This document shows, piece after piece, positions 35,794 to 46,086 of a DNA stretch of 64,000 nt. The notes beneath the pieces are model-generated. The model was given only the letters and a program-made list of their open reading frames with translations, ran no database searches and was not told the origin of the DNA. Numbering within the stretch: position 1 is the stretch's first letter; every line of letters begins with the position of its first letter. Position numbers and translations under genes: made by a program. The DNA is from Promethearchaeota archaeon. GTDB taxonomy: Archaea; Asgardarchaeota; Lokiarchaeia; Sigyniarchaeales; SOKP01. The DNA lies in assembly GCA_030603385.1 (NCBI GenBank), contig JAUVXW010000008.1, positions 62,001-126,000 on the forward strand, in the 5' to 3' direction.

Positions 35794-36579
35794 CTAATTT
35801 TCTTCCTGCTTTCTAAGAAGATATTTAGAGAAGATATTCATATAAAGACACTCTTCCGGTGCCATTTCGGGAGTTAACTGGGGATTTTCCGTGAACTCAA
35901 CATTGCTTCCCCTAATAATAACCACTGGAGTTTGTTGATCAGCTTCACTTAGAAGAAATTGAGCGGCACTAGTAAGATCATCTGCTATCGCTCTCATTGT
36001 AATTTCCATAGGTCTTTTAAAGAGATCTGGGTGTCCTCGCAAATCTTCAACAGGTTCAAATCCAGCTGTAGCTATAGCGATTCCAATAGTACCTTTTCTG
36101 AGAGGTTGAACCCTTGAATCTGCTATTATCACTCCCAGTTTTTCTATCCCAAACTCTTTTCTTAATTCTTTCCAGTATTCCCAAACAACTTTTTTAAGAT
36201 CCTTTGGGAGTAAAACAACTCTATTTGGTCCTGCATTTGATTGATCGATTCCAGCATTAGCAATTAAAAAATTATTCACCTTGGCTAAGATGACATGTGT
36301 CATTCCTCCTAAAATCATTGACGCTTCCTGCATTATCAGTTCTACAAAACGTTCATCCATATCATACTCTTTTGCCATTTCCTTCGCTTTTTCTGAAACA
36401 TTTGTTACATCAGATAGGTTTATCACTCTTCCCTGTGAAGTAGCTATTACTTTTTCTGCAATTACAATAATATCTCCTTCTTTTAAAGATTCCCCTTGTT
36501 TGGCTATGTTTTCAATTATGATACTCAATAAATTATCATTTTCTTTAATAAGGGGTAGTTTAATTGAAAATAGTTCCAT
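35794..36579 (-). CDS. cofE: Coenzyme F420-0:L-glutamate ligase
   Basis: This 261-residue protein shows the CofE pattern: an N-terminal GDIIVIAEKVIATSQGR, then NAGIDQSNAG, IADSRVQPLRKGTIGIAIA and GFEPVEDLRGHPDLF. CofE adds the gamma-linked glutamates to coenzyme F420 using GTP and metal ions. Length is typical for the archaeal single-domain enzyme. It indicates an F420-using cell. The gene is divergent from the dihydropteroate synthase-like gene, with a 182-bp intergenic promoter region. Confidence 0.92.
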   Translation of the reverse strand: MELFSIKLPLIKENDNLLSIIIENIAKQGESLKEGDIIVIAEKVIATSQGRVINLSDVTNVSEKAKEMAKEYDMDERFVELIMQEASMILGGMTHVILAKVNNFLIANAGIDQSNAGPNRVVLLPKDLKKVVWEYWKELRKEFGIEKLGVIIADSRVQPLRKGTIGIAIATAGFEPVEDLRGHPDLFKRPMEITMRAIADDLTSAAQFLLSEADQQTPVVIIRGSNVEFTENPQLTPEMAPEECLYMNIFSKYLLRKQEEN

Positions 36580-36761
36580 TGTAGGAAAGAAGAATTAATT
36601 TTATTTAATATTATTTCGGTTTTATCAAAAAGTGGTGATAATTAAGTTAATTAGATAACAAATGAAATAATAAAATTATATCAATGGATAAAATTAACGT
36701 GACTCTAGATCTTCATCAATTAAACTTATTTGAAATAATGAGTTCATTTTATTGATAACAC

Positions 36762-37625
36762 ATGAAAAATTTATACCTGAATTTATTTGATACTTTAGAG
36801 ATTGGGGATAACTTCCCAACGGTAATAATGGGTGTTTTGAATTTAAGTCCTGAGAGTTTTTACCAAGGATCTGTTTATTCCAATACTCACTCTTTAGAGA
36901 ATGCTACAATAGAAATGATAAATAACGGTGCGAAAATATTAGATTTGGGTGCTCGATCTTCTGCTCCCTGGTCTCAAAAAATTACTACTGAAAAAGAAAT
37001 TAACCGATTAAGTTCAGCTATGGAATCTGTTTGCAACATCATTCCAGACGATATTATTATCTCTGTTGATACTCAATATAGTGAAGTTGCTCAAGTTGCT
37101 TATGACATTTCTCTAAAACATAAAAAAAAAATTATCGTCAATGACGTAAGTTGTTTAAAAACAGACCCTTCCCTACAAGATTTTATAATTGAACATGATC
37201 TTCCAATCATTTTAATGGCATCGAAAAAAATTCCCGGAGATTTATGTACAATTGAAGAAATAATCCAAGAATTTGAAAAAACTATAAAAAAACTTCAATC
37301 ACAGGGCTATAATGCGAATCAGATTATTTTAGACCCTGGTATAGGTAAATGGATTAAAAAAAAAGTACATACTTATGATTTGAAAATAATAGGGAATTTA
37401 AAAAAGCTTAGGAAACTTGAGAAACCTATTTTAGTAGCCATTTCAAGAAAATCGTTTATTGGTACTACACTAAATCTTCCTGATCCTGAAGATAGATTGA
37501 GTGGAACGCTCTCTTCAACAGCAATAGCGATCTATAATGGGGCTCATATTGTTCGAACTCATGACGTAGACAAAAGGCTCTTTGAAATGGTAAAAATGGC
37601 TGAGGAAATCCGAAGAAATCAGTAG
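36762..37625 (+). CDS. folP: Dihydropteroate synthase-like protein
   Basis: The 287-residue TIM barrel carries MGVLNLSPESFYQGS, LDLGARSSAPW, SVDTQYSEVA, NDVSC, ILDPGIGKW and SRKSFIG, all hallmarks of dihydropteroate synthase. Archaeal members may act in folate or methanopterin synthesis; the SPESFY form rather than TPDSFS is archaeal. It condenses a pterin pyrophosphate with an aminobenzoate-type partner. No other pterin gene is adjacent. Confidence 0.88.
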   Translation: MKNLYLNLFDTLEIGDNFPTVIMGVLNLSPESFYQGSVYSNTHSLENATIEMINNGAKILDLGARSSAPWSQKITTEKEINRLSSAMESVCNIIPDDIIISVDTQYSEVAQVAYDISLKHKKKIIVNDVSCLKTDPSLQDFIIEHDLPIILMASKKIPGDLCTIEEIIQEFEKTIKKLQSQGYNANQIILDPGIGKWIKKKVHTYDLKIIGNLKKLRKLEKPILVAISRKSFIGTTLNLPDPEDRLSGTLSSTAIAIYNGAHIVRTHDVDKRLFEMVKMAEEIRRNQ

Positions 37626-37908
37626 TTCTCTATTTTTTTGTAAAAAATCTATCTTGAAGAATTGGGCAGGTAGAATTAATAATTATAATAATAATTATTG
37701 AATTGAATATATTATTTAATTAAATAGCAGATCTCCGAATACTGGCAAAATAAAACAACTCTTTAGCGTTCTTGAGCGATGAAAAAATGTACTTATATTT
37801 AAATTTGAGTATTACTATATATTATATGTAAATCGTTAAATTATCACATAAGTTCAATTTAGATTAGATAAATTTAACCTTACAAACTACATGTAAAATC
37901 GAATTCTT

Positions 37909-39933
37909 ATGCCTGAAAAAGAAAATAACTCTTATGATGCTGATGATATCACCGTTTTGAAAGGCTTGGACGGAGTAAGACGTCGTCCAGCAATGTACAT
38001 CGGCGATCAAGGGAAGAAGGGACTTCACCACCTTATTTTTGAAGTACTTGATAACTCTGTCGATGAAGCGATTGGGGGATATGCTGATGAGATAAAGGTA
38101 ACGCTTTACAAAGATAATTCAGTTCAAATATCTGATAATGGTCGGGGGATTCCTATTGATGAACACCCCGAATATAAGAGACCTGCACTTGAAGTAATCA
38201 TGGAACATTTACATGCTGGTGGTAAGTTTGATAATAAAAGTTATAAAATTTCAGGTGGCTTACATGGCATTGGGCTTTCAGTTGTGAATGCTTTAACTGA
38301 ATGGATGGATGTTGAGGTCTGTCGTGATGGACTCCTCTATAAACAGAAATTCTCAAAAGGAAAAAAAGCGACAGAAGCCGAAATAACAGAAGTAAAACCC
38401 ACGAAATCTTACACAAAGATCAAATTTTATCCAGATAATTCTATTTTTGAATTTGATCCAAATGATCCAATATTCAGTGCACATACTATTACTACAAGGA
38501 TACGAGAGCTTGCATTCCTTAATCCACACACGCGATTTGAACTTCATGATAAATTTAAAGACGAAACAGAAGAATTTCATTATGAAGGAGGATTAAAAGA
38601 ATTTGTAACGTATTTAAATAAAGATAGACAGCCTTTACATAATGATATTATTTATATAAGCGATTCTTTTGATGATAAAGATGGTTCTACGGTAATGTGT
38701 GAAATTGCAGCGCAATACAACCAAGGATATCAGACAAATATTCTATCTTATGCAAATACAATAAACACAATTGAGGGAGGAACCCATTTGACCGGATTTA
38801 AATCAGCCTTGACAAGGGGTTTTAATTCTTATATCGAAAATTATATGGAAAAGAAGTATAAAGACCATGTATTAAGTGGGACTGACACAAGAGAAGGATT
38901 ATCCGCAGTAATTTCAGTTAAACTTCCTGAACCTCAATTTGAAAGTCAAACAAAAATTAAGTTAGGAAATCCAGAAATTCGTCAGATTGTAAGCCAGATG
39001 GTTACTGATAGATTAACTCAATATTTAGAGGAACATCCACAAACAGCTAAGAGAATTATTTTAAAAACTATTAATGCTAAAATAGCTCGTGAAGCAGCTC
39101 AAAAAGCTAGATTGCTAATCCGTAGAAAATCTGCATTAGATAGTGCAAGGATGCCTGGCAAACTTGCTGATTGTTCTTCTAATAATCCCGAAGAATCTGA
39201 ACTTTTTATCGTTGAGGGAAATTCAGCTGGAGGTTCTGCTAAGCAAGGAAGAGATAGAAATTACCAAGCCATTCTTCCTCTTAGAGGTAAGATATTAAAT
39301 GTAGAAAAAGCACGTATAGATAAGGTACTTCAAAACAATGAGATTCAATCTATTATCAAGGTCTTGGGAGTAGGATTTCAAGAAGATAATGAACAAAATG
39401 GGACAAATGGGACAAATGCTGGAACTGAAGAAGCTGAAGAAACTGAAAAAAACTTAGATTTAAGTAAGTTGCGATATCACAAAGTAGTAATAATGTGTGA
39501 CGCAGATATCGATGGTTTCCATATTGAAACCTTATTACTTACTTTCTTTTTTAGATATATGCGTCCTTTAATAGATGAAGGACATCTCTATATTGCATGT
39601 CCGCCGTTATATAAAGTCAGTTATAAGAAAAATAAAGAATATGTTTACACAGATAAAGAAAAAGATGATTTTATCCAAGAACTAAAAACAAAATATGAAC
39701 TAAAAGATACATCCTCAGTTAAGATCTCTCGATATAAAGGGCTTGGTGAAATGAATGCAGAGGAGCTCTATATGACAACAATGAATAGAGACACTAGGAA
39801 ACTAAAGAAAGTTACTTATGAAGATTATTTAGAAAACGATTTAATGTTTACTAAACTCATGGGTAAAGAAGTAAAACCCCGGAAAAAGTTTATAATCAGC
39901 CATTTTGATGAAGTAAATGTGTTAGATATCTAA
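37909..39933 (+). CDS. gyrB: DNA gyrase subunit B (bacterial type)
   Basis: This 674-residue protein has the GHKL ATPase motifs (DNSVDEAIGG, DNGRGIPID, GGLHGIGLSVVNAL), the QTK-like loop QTKIKLGNPE and the Toprim motifs EGNSAGGSAKQGRDR and CDADIDGFH. Together with GyrA it introduces negative supercoils using ATP. An acidic Asn/Gly/Thr/Glu insert of about 25 residues lies just before the DADIDG motif. The gene is bacterial in type, as in other gyrase-bearing archaea. Its last 20 bases are part of a direct repeat that recurs 760 bp downstream. Confidence 0.96.
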   Translation: MPEKENNSYDADDITVLKGLDGVRRRPAMYIGDQGKKGLHHLIFEVLDNSVDEAIGGYADEIKVTLYKDNSVQISDNGRGIPIDEHPEYKRPALEVIMEHLHAGGKFDNKSYKISGGLHGIGLSVVNALTEWMDVEVCRDGLLYKQKFSKGKKATEAEITEVKPTKSYTKIKFYPDNSIFEFDPNDPIFSAHTITTRIRELAFLNPHTRFELHDKFKDETEEFHYEGGLKEFVTYLNKDRQPLHNDIIYISDSFDDKDGSTVMCEIAAQYNQGYQTNILSYANTINTIEGGTHLTGFKSALTRGFNSYIENYMEKKYKDHVLSGTDTREGLSAVISVKLPEPQFESQTKIKLGNPEIRQIVSQMVTDRLTQYLEEHPQTAKRIILKTINAKIAREAAQKARLLIRRKSALDSARMPGKLADCSSNNPEESELFIVEGNSAGGSAKQGRDRNYQAILPLRGKILNVEKARIDKVLQNNEIQSIIKVLGVGFQEDNEQNGTNGTNAGTEEAEETEKNLDLSKLRYHKVVIMCDADIDGFHIETLLLTFFFRYMRPLIDEGHLYIACPPLYKVSYKKNKEYVYTDKEKDDFIQELKTKYELKDTSSVKISRYKGLGEMNAEELYMTTMNRDTRKLKKVTYEDYLENDLMFTKLMGKEVKPRKKFIISHFDEVNVLDI

Positions 39934-39948
39934 TCTATATAATTTTAT
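39914..39948 (+). repeat. Direct repeat, left copy (gyrB 3' end)
   Basis: This 35-bp segment covers the last codons and stop of gyrB and the following AT-rich bases. It is repeated at 40674-40708 with two mismatches (39924 and 39935). The pair brackets the extra gene between gyrB and gyrA. Confidence 0.85.
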
Positions 39949-39988
39949 GCAAATATTCAAAATAAATATGCAAATATTCAAAATAAAT
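39947..39988 (+). repeat. Tandem 21-bp duplication at a gene start
   Basis: The 21-bp unit ATGCAAATATTCAAAATAAA+T occurs twice in a row, perfectly. It duplicates the first seven codons (MQIFKIN) of the inserted gene, so that the protein can start at either ATG. Confidence 0.85.
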
Positions 39989-40672
39989 AGTTATATAACA
40001 TTAAAGTTGGAAAATAGTAAGACTAATATTTACATCAATGAAATTTTATTTAGACAATGTAAATACTTATTATTAAAAAGACTAAAAATTAATGACTTAG
40101 GAACTTATTTAAACGAATTCAAATCTATTGATGAAGAATCTGAGAATTTAGATCATTCATTAGAGCATGAGCCTTCTGAAATACCGCCTAAGACCGAGTT
40201 TTGGGCACATTGTTCCAATCTACAAGTCTGGGCAGAACATAACTACGATACCAATATGCTACATTATTCGCTTTCGTTTGATCTTTTGAAGAAATTAGCA
40301 GAGGTCGGTGATATACAAGCAAAAAGAGGATTTAAAGATGAATTAGTTAGAAGGCTTCTAAGTGGTTATATCCCCGTGTTTTGTTACTTATTCTTTGAAG
40401 GGTTCTTGAAAATTTTTTCTAAGGATGAAATAAAAGATATATTGAAGGAAGTTAAAAGAAAAAATTACTTAGTTTACCTCGTCTATTCGACAATCTTAAT
40501 TGGAGAAGATGAAAACTTTCTACAGTATAACAAAAAGAAATTGATAAAATTTACATTTATGATAGAGAATTTTCTAGAATCTGACTGCTTCGAAAATCTC
40601 CATCTAAAAGATCCAGAAATTGATGATTTCGTAAATGCATTAAGAAAATTAAAACAAAAAATAAAAAATTAG
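39947..40672 (+). CDS. Lineage-type hypothetical protein inserted between gyrB and gyrA
   Basis: The 241-residue protein has the pattern SYITLKLENSKTNIYI, FRQCKYLLL, EFWAHCSNLQVWAEHNYDTNMLH and FDLLKKLAEVGD. I recognise this from a recurrent family of uncharacterised proteins in Asgard and some methanogen genomes, often next to leucine-rich-repeat proteins. Function is unknown. The first seven codons are tandemly duplicated. The whole gene is bracketed by near-identical 35-bp direct repeats, which indicates insertion into the gyrB-gyrA interval. ATG 39968 is an equally likely start. Confidence 0.75.
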   Translation: MQIFKINMQIFKINSYITLKLENSKTNIYINEILFRQCKYLLLKRLKINDLGTYLNEFKSIDEESENLDHSLEHEPSEIPPKTEFWAHCSNLQVWAEHNYDTNMLHYSLSFDLLKKLAEVGDIQAKRGFKDELVRRLLSGYIPVFCYLFFEGFLKIFSKDEIKDILKEVKRKNYLVYLVYSTILIGEDENFLQYNKKKLIKFTFMIENFLESDCFENLHLKDPEIDDFVNALRKLKQKIKN

Positions 40673-40673
40673 T

Positions 40674-40708
40674 TAAATGTGTTGGATATCTAATTTATAT
40701 AATTTTAT
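40674..40708 (+). repeat. Direct repeat, right copy
   Basis: The segment matches 39914-39948 at 33 of 35 positions, including the remnant of the gyrB stop (TCTAA). It carries no coding role here and ends 32 bp before the gyrA start. It is best explained as a duplication made when the intervening gene was inserted. Confidence 0.85.
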
Positions 40709-40740
40709 ATTTATTTAAATTAAAATATTAGGTCATTATT

Positions 40741-43188
40741 TTGACTTCAGAACAAATTGAAGAGATATTGTTAAAAGAAGAGATGGTAAGTAGCTATATA
40801 GATTATAGCATGAGCGTAATCATCGGAAGGGCCATTCCTGATGTAAGAGATGGACTTAAACCTGTTCAGAAAAGAATTATCTATGCGATGTCTGAAGGTG
40901 GATGGGATTCGCGTTCTTCTCTTGTTAAATGTGCTAAAATAGTAGGACAAGTTTTAGGGAATTATCATCCTCATGGGGATTCAGCTATATATGGTGCGCT
41001 TGTAAGAATGGGGCAGGATTTTTCTCTAAGATATCCATTAATAGATCCACAAGGTAATTTTGGTTCAGTTGATGGAGATCCTCCCGCAGCTTATAGATAT
41101 ACAGAAGCAAGACTTTCTCGTATTTCTGATGAATTAATTGAGGATATAAATAAAGAGACTGTCGAATTTATACCAAACTTTGATGATAGTAAGGTTGAAC
41201 CTGTTTATTTACCTGCAAAATTGCCAAATATTCTAATAAATGGGACAAAGGGTATTGCTGTAGGTATGGCTACTTCAATGCCTCCTCATAATTTAAATGA
41301 AATTTGTCAAGGTATAATTGCCACTATTGACGATCCTGAAATATCAATTCAAGAACTTATGGAAATTATTAAAGGTCCTGATTTTCCTACAGGAGGGTTT
41401 ATTTCAGATATAAATGGTATTTATAATGCATACACTACTGGAATTGGTAATGTAAATATTAGAGGGAATGTTGAAACTGAGGTTAAAGGTGAAAAAACTA
41501 GCTTAATTATTACAGAAATTCCTTATTTAGTAAACAAATCTTTATTGATAGAATCAATTGCTAAATTAATAAGGGATGGTGTTCTTAAAGATATAAGAGA
41601 TTTAAGAGACGAATCTGATAGACACGGGATGCGTATAGTTATAGATTTAACTAAAAATGCTCAACCCGTTATCATTAAAAACATCTTATTTAAAAGAACT
41701 AGACTGTTTAACAGTTTTAATATTATTAACTTAGTTTTAATTAACAATGGAAAGCAACCAAAAATTTTAACTTTAAAAGAAATAATTCAAGAATATATAA
41801 ATCATCGTCTCCTCATCATTAAAAGGAGAATAGAATTTGATCTAAGAAAAGCTGAGGATCGTCTTCATAAAGTAGAAGGTCTACTCATTGCTTTGAATGA
41901 TATTGATAACGTTGTAAATATAATTAAAAAAGCGAAGGATACAAAAGAAGCAAAGATAAAATTAATAGAAGCCTACAGCTTAAGTGAAATTCAGGTTCAA
42001 GCGATACTGAGCATGCAATTATCCCGTTTGACTAATTTAGAAAATCAAAAATTAGTAGATGAGGAGAAATCACTTAATGAGAGCATTAAAAAATACAAAG
42101 AAATTATAGCGAGCGAGCAAATACAGTTAGATATAATAAAGGGTGAACTAACTGATCTAAGTGAAAAATATGGAGATCCAAGGAAATCTAAAATAGAATT
42201 AAGTGGAGATGAATCGCTTAATGAAATTGAAAAAAAAGACCTTATTAAAAATGAGCCAACGATAGTTATTTTTACAAAGAATCAATATATAAAAAGGATT
42301 TCAGTTGAAGAATATCGTACTCAAGGAAGAGGGGGGCGTGGTAAAAAAGGAATGACCATACGTGAAGAAGATTTCATTATAGATTTATTTGTATGTTCTA
42401 CACACGATACAATTCTGGTGTTTACCTCAAAAGGAAGAGTTTATTCAATAAAAAGTTATAATATTTCCCTTCAAAAACGCACAGCGCGTGGAAAACCAAT
42501 TATTAATTTAATACCCCTACAACCTGGTGAAAAGATATCTTCAATGATACCCATTAATAACTTTAATACCAATGAAATGCTCATAATGACAACGAAAAAT
42601 GGGATAATAAAGAAATCCCCGCTAAAACTGTTTTCAAAATTTAGAAGTACAGGTGTTAGAGCTCAACGAATAAGACCAGATGATGAATTAGTAAGTGTAA
42701 AAAGGCTTTCAAACGAGCTAGAAGATATTTTTATAGCAACGAAACTTGGATACGCTATTAGATTTGACGAATCTGAATTGCGAGAGTTAGGAAGAACCTC
42801 TATGGGTGTAAAAGGCGCGGATTTAAGAGAAGGAGATGAAGTCATTGACTCACTTTTAGTCTCAAATGATGAAATCATCTTAACTTTAACTAAAAACGGA
42901 TATGGTCAAAGAACCTTCGTAAAGGAATATAGAAAAACAGGTAGAAGCGCCAAAGGAGTCATAAACATAACACTAAATAAAATAAAAAATGATAAAGTAA
43001 TCGCGATTAAAATTGCTAAACATATGGATCTATTAATTGGAACAGAACAAGGGCAAATGATAAGAGTACCTGTAGATTCAATAAGAATTACTCATAGAAA
43101 GGCAAAGGGTGTTAGGGTCATTAAGTTGTATGAAAATGATTCGGTAATTGGAATCGGAAAGTGTGAAAAAGAAGATCAAATATCTTAA
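40741..43188 (+). CDS. gyrA: DNA gyrase subunit A (bacterial type)
   Basis: The 815-residue protein starts at TTG 40741. It has [38 protein letters not shown], the catalytic-Tyr region [11 protein letters not shown], and in the C-terminal domain the GyrA box [11 protein letters not shown], which marks gyrase rather than topoisomerase IV. Six beta-pinwheel blades wrap DNA. The last codons overlap the cupin gene on the other strand by 4 bp. It would be in one unit with gyrB were it not for the intervening insertion, which is in the same orientation and may be read through. Confidence 0.96.
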   Translation: MTSEQIEEILLKEEMVSSYIDYSMSVIIGRAIPDVRDGLKPVQKRIIYAMSEGGWDSRSSLVKCAKIVGQVLGNYHPHGDSAIYGALVRMGQDFSLRYPLIDPQGNFGSVDGDPPAAYRYTEARLSRISDELIEDINKETVEFIPNFDDSKVEPVYLPAKLPNILINGTKGIAVGMATSMPPHNLNEICQGIIATIDDPEISIQELMEIIKGPDFPTGGFISDINGIYNAYTTGIGNVNIRGNVETEVKGEKTSLIITEIPYLVNKSLLIESIAKLIRDGVLKDIRDLRDESDRHGMRIVIDLTKNAQPVIIKNILFKRTRLFNSFNIINLVLINNGKQPKILTLKEIIQEYINHRLLIIKRRIEFDLRKAEDRLHKVEGLLIALNDIDNVVNIIKKAKDTKEAKIKLIEAYSLSEIQVQAILSMQLSRLTNLENQKLVDEEKSLNESIKKYKEIIASEQIQLDIIKGELTDLSEKYGDPRKSKIELSGDESLNEIEKKDLIKNEPTIVIFTKNQYIKRISVEEYRTQGRGGRGKKGMTIREEDFIIDLFVCSTHDTILVFTSKGRVYSIKSYNISLQKRTARGKPIINLIPLQPGEKISSMIPINNFNTNEMLIMTTKNGIIKKSPLKLFSKFRSTGVRAQRIRPDDELVSVKRLSNELEDIFIATKLGYAIRFDESELRELGRTSMGVKGADLREGDEVIDSLLVSNDEIILTLTKNGYGQRTFVKEYRKTGRSAKGVINITLNKIKNDKVIAIKIAKHMDLLIGTEQGQMIRVPVDSIRITHRKAKGVRVIKLYENDSVIGIGKCEKEDQIS

Positions 43189-43547
43189 CTTTTATTTTTA
43201 AGATATGGAACAAGGCAAATAAATACAAGATTATCTTTACCTAAATTATCTATTCCATGTTTTTCATTAGGTGGAATGTATATTATATCTCCCATTTTTG
43301 CCTTTTCTTGCTGCCCTTTATCATTATAAAATTTACCCTCCCCAGATAATACATATATCTCATGATCTTCTGGATGATTGTGAAGTGGAACCATTCCCCC
43401 CGGTTTAATTTCAAATCGTCTCATCGCAAAATTCTTTGCACCAGAATTTGTGTCAATTAACCATCTCACATAAACATCCTTTACTTCTCTCCCATCCATT
43501 AAAGTAGCTTGTTTTTCTTCTACATCTGCATAATTTTTTTTTATCAT
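43185..43547 (-). CDS. Cupin-domain protein
   Basis: This 120-residue protein has cupin motif 1 ([20 protein letters not shown]) and motif 2 ([14 protein letters not shown]). His-x-His, Glu/His and the later His form the metal site. Single-domain cupins serve as small enzymes, sensors or binding proteins; the substrate is unknown. Stop codons of this gene and gyrA overlap, so they are convergent. Confidence 0.85.
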   Translation of the reverse strand: MIKKNYADVEEKQATLMDGREVKDVYVRWLIDTNSGAKNFAMRRFEIKPGGMVPLHNHPEDHEIYVLSGEGKFYNDKGQQEKAKMGDIIYIPPNEKHGIDNLGKDNLVFICLVPYLKNKS

Positions 43548-43621
43548 AATTTAAACAAAATTCTTAATCTATTAAAATGATATCAAATTAAAATTAAATT
43601 AGATAAAGATAGGTTCCCACC

Positions 43622-44554
43622 ATGACAAAGAAAATTTCTATTGGTTTTGACCATACTCATAATAATAAGCTTATTATCGAAAATCAAGCTTTTACTGACT
43701 TTATACAGTACTTATTTGATTCCGGTTTTCAACTAGGAAAAATTGAGGCTGGAATAACTTCTGAAAAACTAGCTAGTTATGATCTTTTCATAATTGGAGT
43801 CCCACATTTGGGTCCTAATTTAGGTTTAGATGAGATAAAAGATTTAGTCGATTATGTTAAGAATGGTGGAAGTCTCCTTATAATAAATGATGGTGGTGGA
43901 GACTACGAAAACAAAAATAATTTATCTGAATTAACCAAAAACTTTGGGATAAGTTTTAATAATGATATATTGTATGATAACAAATCGTTCTCCCAAGAAA
44001 ATTCTCATCCTATTATTAAAGATTTCAGCCCTCATTATATAACAAGAGATTTAAACCAATTCATACACTCTAATGGTTGTACATTAACAGTAGATAAGTC
44101 TATTGAAGATGAGAAAATTGATGTTAATAGTATTGCATATTCTTCAGAAAACACTTCATGGCATAGTTATCTAAATGAAGATGGTTGGCATGATGAATCA
44201 TTGCAGCATCTTCCTATTATAGGGGCAGTACACTATGATATAGGGAAAGTTGTTACCATTGGTAATCTCTCAATATTTTCAAGTTTAAATAAACTATATG
44301 GCATCAGTGCGGCAGATAACTTTAAATTGGTATCTAATGTTATTTCTTGGTTATTGAACAAAGCTGGTTCTGAAGAAGAAAGGGCGTTAAAGCCTATCTT
44401 CTCAACTGTTGCGATAAGTCAAGACCTATTTTATTGGACTAAAGATATGATAAATCTAGGAAGATGGAAAAACCTTGAAGAAGCAATCAATTTTGCTTTA
44501 AGAATAGTTAAACTAAGATTGAAGGAATCTAAGAAGAATGATAAAGACGAATAA
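43622..44554 (+). CDS. GldG/IFT52-like (GATase-fold) protein
   Basis: The 310-residue protein begins with a domain like the N-terminal half of GldG, IFT52 and DUF4350: SIGFDHTHNNKL, DLFIIGVPHLGPNLGLDEIKDLVDYVKNGGSLLIINDGGG. These are class-I glutamine amidotransferase-like folds without the catalytic cysteine. A helical C-terminal part of about 70 residues follows. In eukaryotes this fold appears in intraflagellar-transport IFT52; in bacteria in gliding and ABC systems. Function here is unknown. Overlap with the next gene by 17 bp indicates translational coupling. Confidence 0.65.
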   Translation: MTKKISIGFDHTHNNKLIIENQAFTDFIQYLFDSGFQLGKIEAGITSEKLASYDLFIIGVPHLGPNLGLDEIKDLVDYVKNGGSLLIINDGGGDYENKNNLSELTKNFGISFNNDILYDNKSFSQENSHPIIKDFSPHYITRDLNQFIHSNGCTLTVDKSIEDEKIDVNSIAYSSENTSWHSYLNEDGWHDESLQHLPIIGAVHYDIGKVVTIGNLSIFSSLNKLYGISAADNFKLVSNVISWLLNKAGSEEERALKPIFSTVAISQDLFYWTKDMINLGRWKNLEEAINFALRIVKLRLKESKKNDKDE

Positions 44555-45068
44555 AGACGAATTATTGATTGGATTGATTGGTGATACTCACATTCCTTCG
44601 AGAGTATCAGAAATCCCCGCTCATATATTAAATGATTTTAAGGAAAAAAAAATTGACTATTTAATCCACGTCGGAGATTTCACTGATTTGAAAGTATATA
44701 ATAACCTTCTAGAAACATTTGGAAAAGATAAAGTAATTGGGATTTTAGGAAATATGGATAATCATCAGTTAAAAAAAATCCTACCTGAAAAAGTCGAATT
44801 AAATTTATATGGACACAATATTTTCATAACACACGGGACGGGAGGACCAAATATTATAATAAAAAGGTTGAATAAATTGTTTGATTTAACTGATTATGAT
44901 ATCATAATTTTTGGTCACGTTCATCACCCATATAATGAAAGATGGAGAGATGGAAAGCTATATATTAGTCCAGGCTCCCCCACTGACAAAGTTTTTACTG
45001 ATATTAACTCTTATGGTTTTCTTAGGATATCTAAGGAAAAAATTGAACCTGAAATTGTATATTTATAA
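44538..45068 (+). CDS. MJ0936/YfcE-type metallophosphoesterase
   Basis: The 176-residue protein has the complete metallophosphatase set: GDTHIPSR, HVGDFTD, GNMDNHQ, THGTGG, FGHVHHP. Size and motifs match YfcE/MJ0936 phosphodiesterases. These hydrolyse phosphodiesters such as cyclic nucleotides or bis-p-nitrophenyl phosphate in vitro; the real substrate is not known. It overlaps the GldG/IFT52-like gene by 17 bp and should be co-translated. Confidence 0.88.
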   Translation: MIKTNKDELLIGLIGDTHIPSRVSEIPAHILNDFKEKKIDYLIHVGDFTDLKVYNNLLETFGKDKVIGILGNMDNHQLKKILPEKVELNLYGHNIFITHGTGGPNIIIKRLNKLFDLTDYDIIIFGHVHHPYNERWRDGKLYISPGSPTDKVFTDINSYGFLRISKEKIEPEIVYL

Positions 45069-45235
45069 AAATAATCTAATTTTAATCTTCTTTGGGTCAA
45101 TAACTAATGCTAATATTTCTATATGTTTACTATTAAAGGAATAGTTAAAAAAATAAATCATTAAAAAAAATAAATATATCAAAGCTTAACTATAAAAATT
45201 CCAGAAAACTAAAGCAAGAATTTTTTTAAAAAAAG

Positions 45236-45970
45236 GTGAATTTAATTAAAGATCCTAAGGACTATATTTGGGCTCTACCTATTATTGGTGGTGTATTAAT
45301 ACTTATCTCTTTTTTTACCCCAGCTCATTATTTTAATGAATTTGGGCTTGATGCAAATTATTGGATGTGGGGATTATATCATTTATCCGCTCCCGGTTAT
45401 GGTTCTGAAACCATTTTTATGTTTACAGAAGAATTTGGTCCTTCACAATATACGATGTCTATATTTTTCTCAGGCCTTATTCCTGCAGTACTAATATTGA
45501 TTGGGTCAATAATACTTATTGCTTCTTCCAATGCTGTTAGGACTGGCGGAAGAGATATTAAAAATGTTGAAAATGGATGGATTGGGATAGGAGTCGTGAT
45601 GATCATAGCTTCAATAATCTATATTATTGGAATAGATATTACTTGGATGAATTTGACGGAATATGTATATGAACAAGAGTATGGGCCTATGCCACCAGGA
45701 TCACCAGGCTTTTGGGATATATTTGACCCCGGGTTTGCTGTTATTGCTCCATTTATTGGAGCTGGATTGTCTATTGCTGGAAGTATTGCTAGTAAAACTA
45801 TTAAACCCAGAGAGGAACCTATATTTGTTGGAGAAAAAAAGGGAATCATAACAAAAAAGCCAATAGGCGAAAAATCTCATCAGATTAACTTCCGTTCTGA
45901 ATGTGGTCATCAACTTTTATATAGTGGAACTAAATTTTGCTCACATTGTGGAAATGAATTAAAATATTAA
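45236..45970 (+). CDS. Membrane protein with C-terminal zinc ribbon
   Basis: The 244-residue protein starts at GTG 45236 behind AAAAGGTGA-type sequence. It has about four TM helices (near 13-32, 75-98, 120-140, 165-188), large extracytoplasmic loops, and a cytoplasmic C-terminal zinc ribbon (C-G-H, then CSHCGNE). One of the four zinc ligands may be the EC-GH pair in place of CxxC. Function is unknown. Confidence 0.7.
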   Translation: MNLIKDPKDYIWALPIIGGVLILISFFTPAHYFNEFGLDANYWMWGLYHLSAPGYGSETIFMFTEEFGPSQYTMSIFFSGLIPAVLILIGSIILIASSNAVRTGGRDIKNVENGWIGIGVVMIIASIIYIIGIDITWMNLTEYVYEQEYGPMPPGSPGFWDIFDPGFAVIAPFIGAGLSIAGSIASKTIKPREEPIFVGEKKGIITKKPIGEKSHQINFRSECGHQLLYSGTKFCSHCGNELKY

Positions 45971-46086
45971 TGAATCTTAGATAAAGAGTTACCATCTACA
46001 ATTATATTTATTTTTGGCAATTTAATTTAAGATAGGAAACGCTTAGATAAAACAATTCTAATTAAAAACAGTAGAAAAAAATTAAT

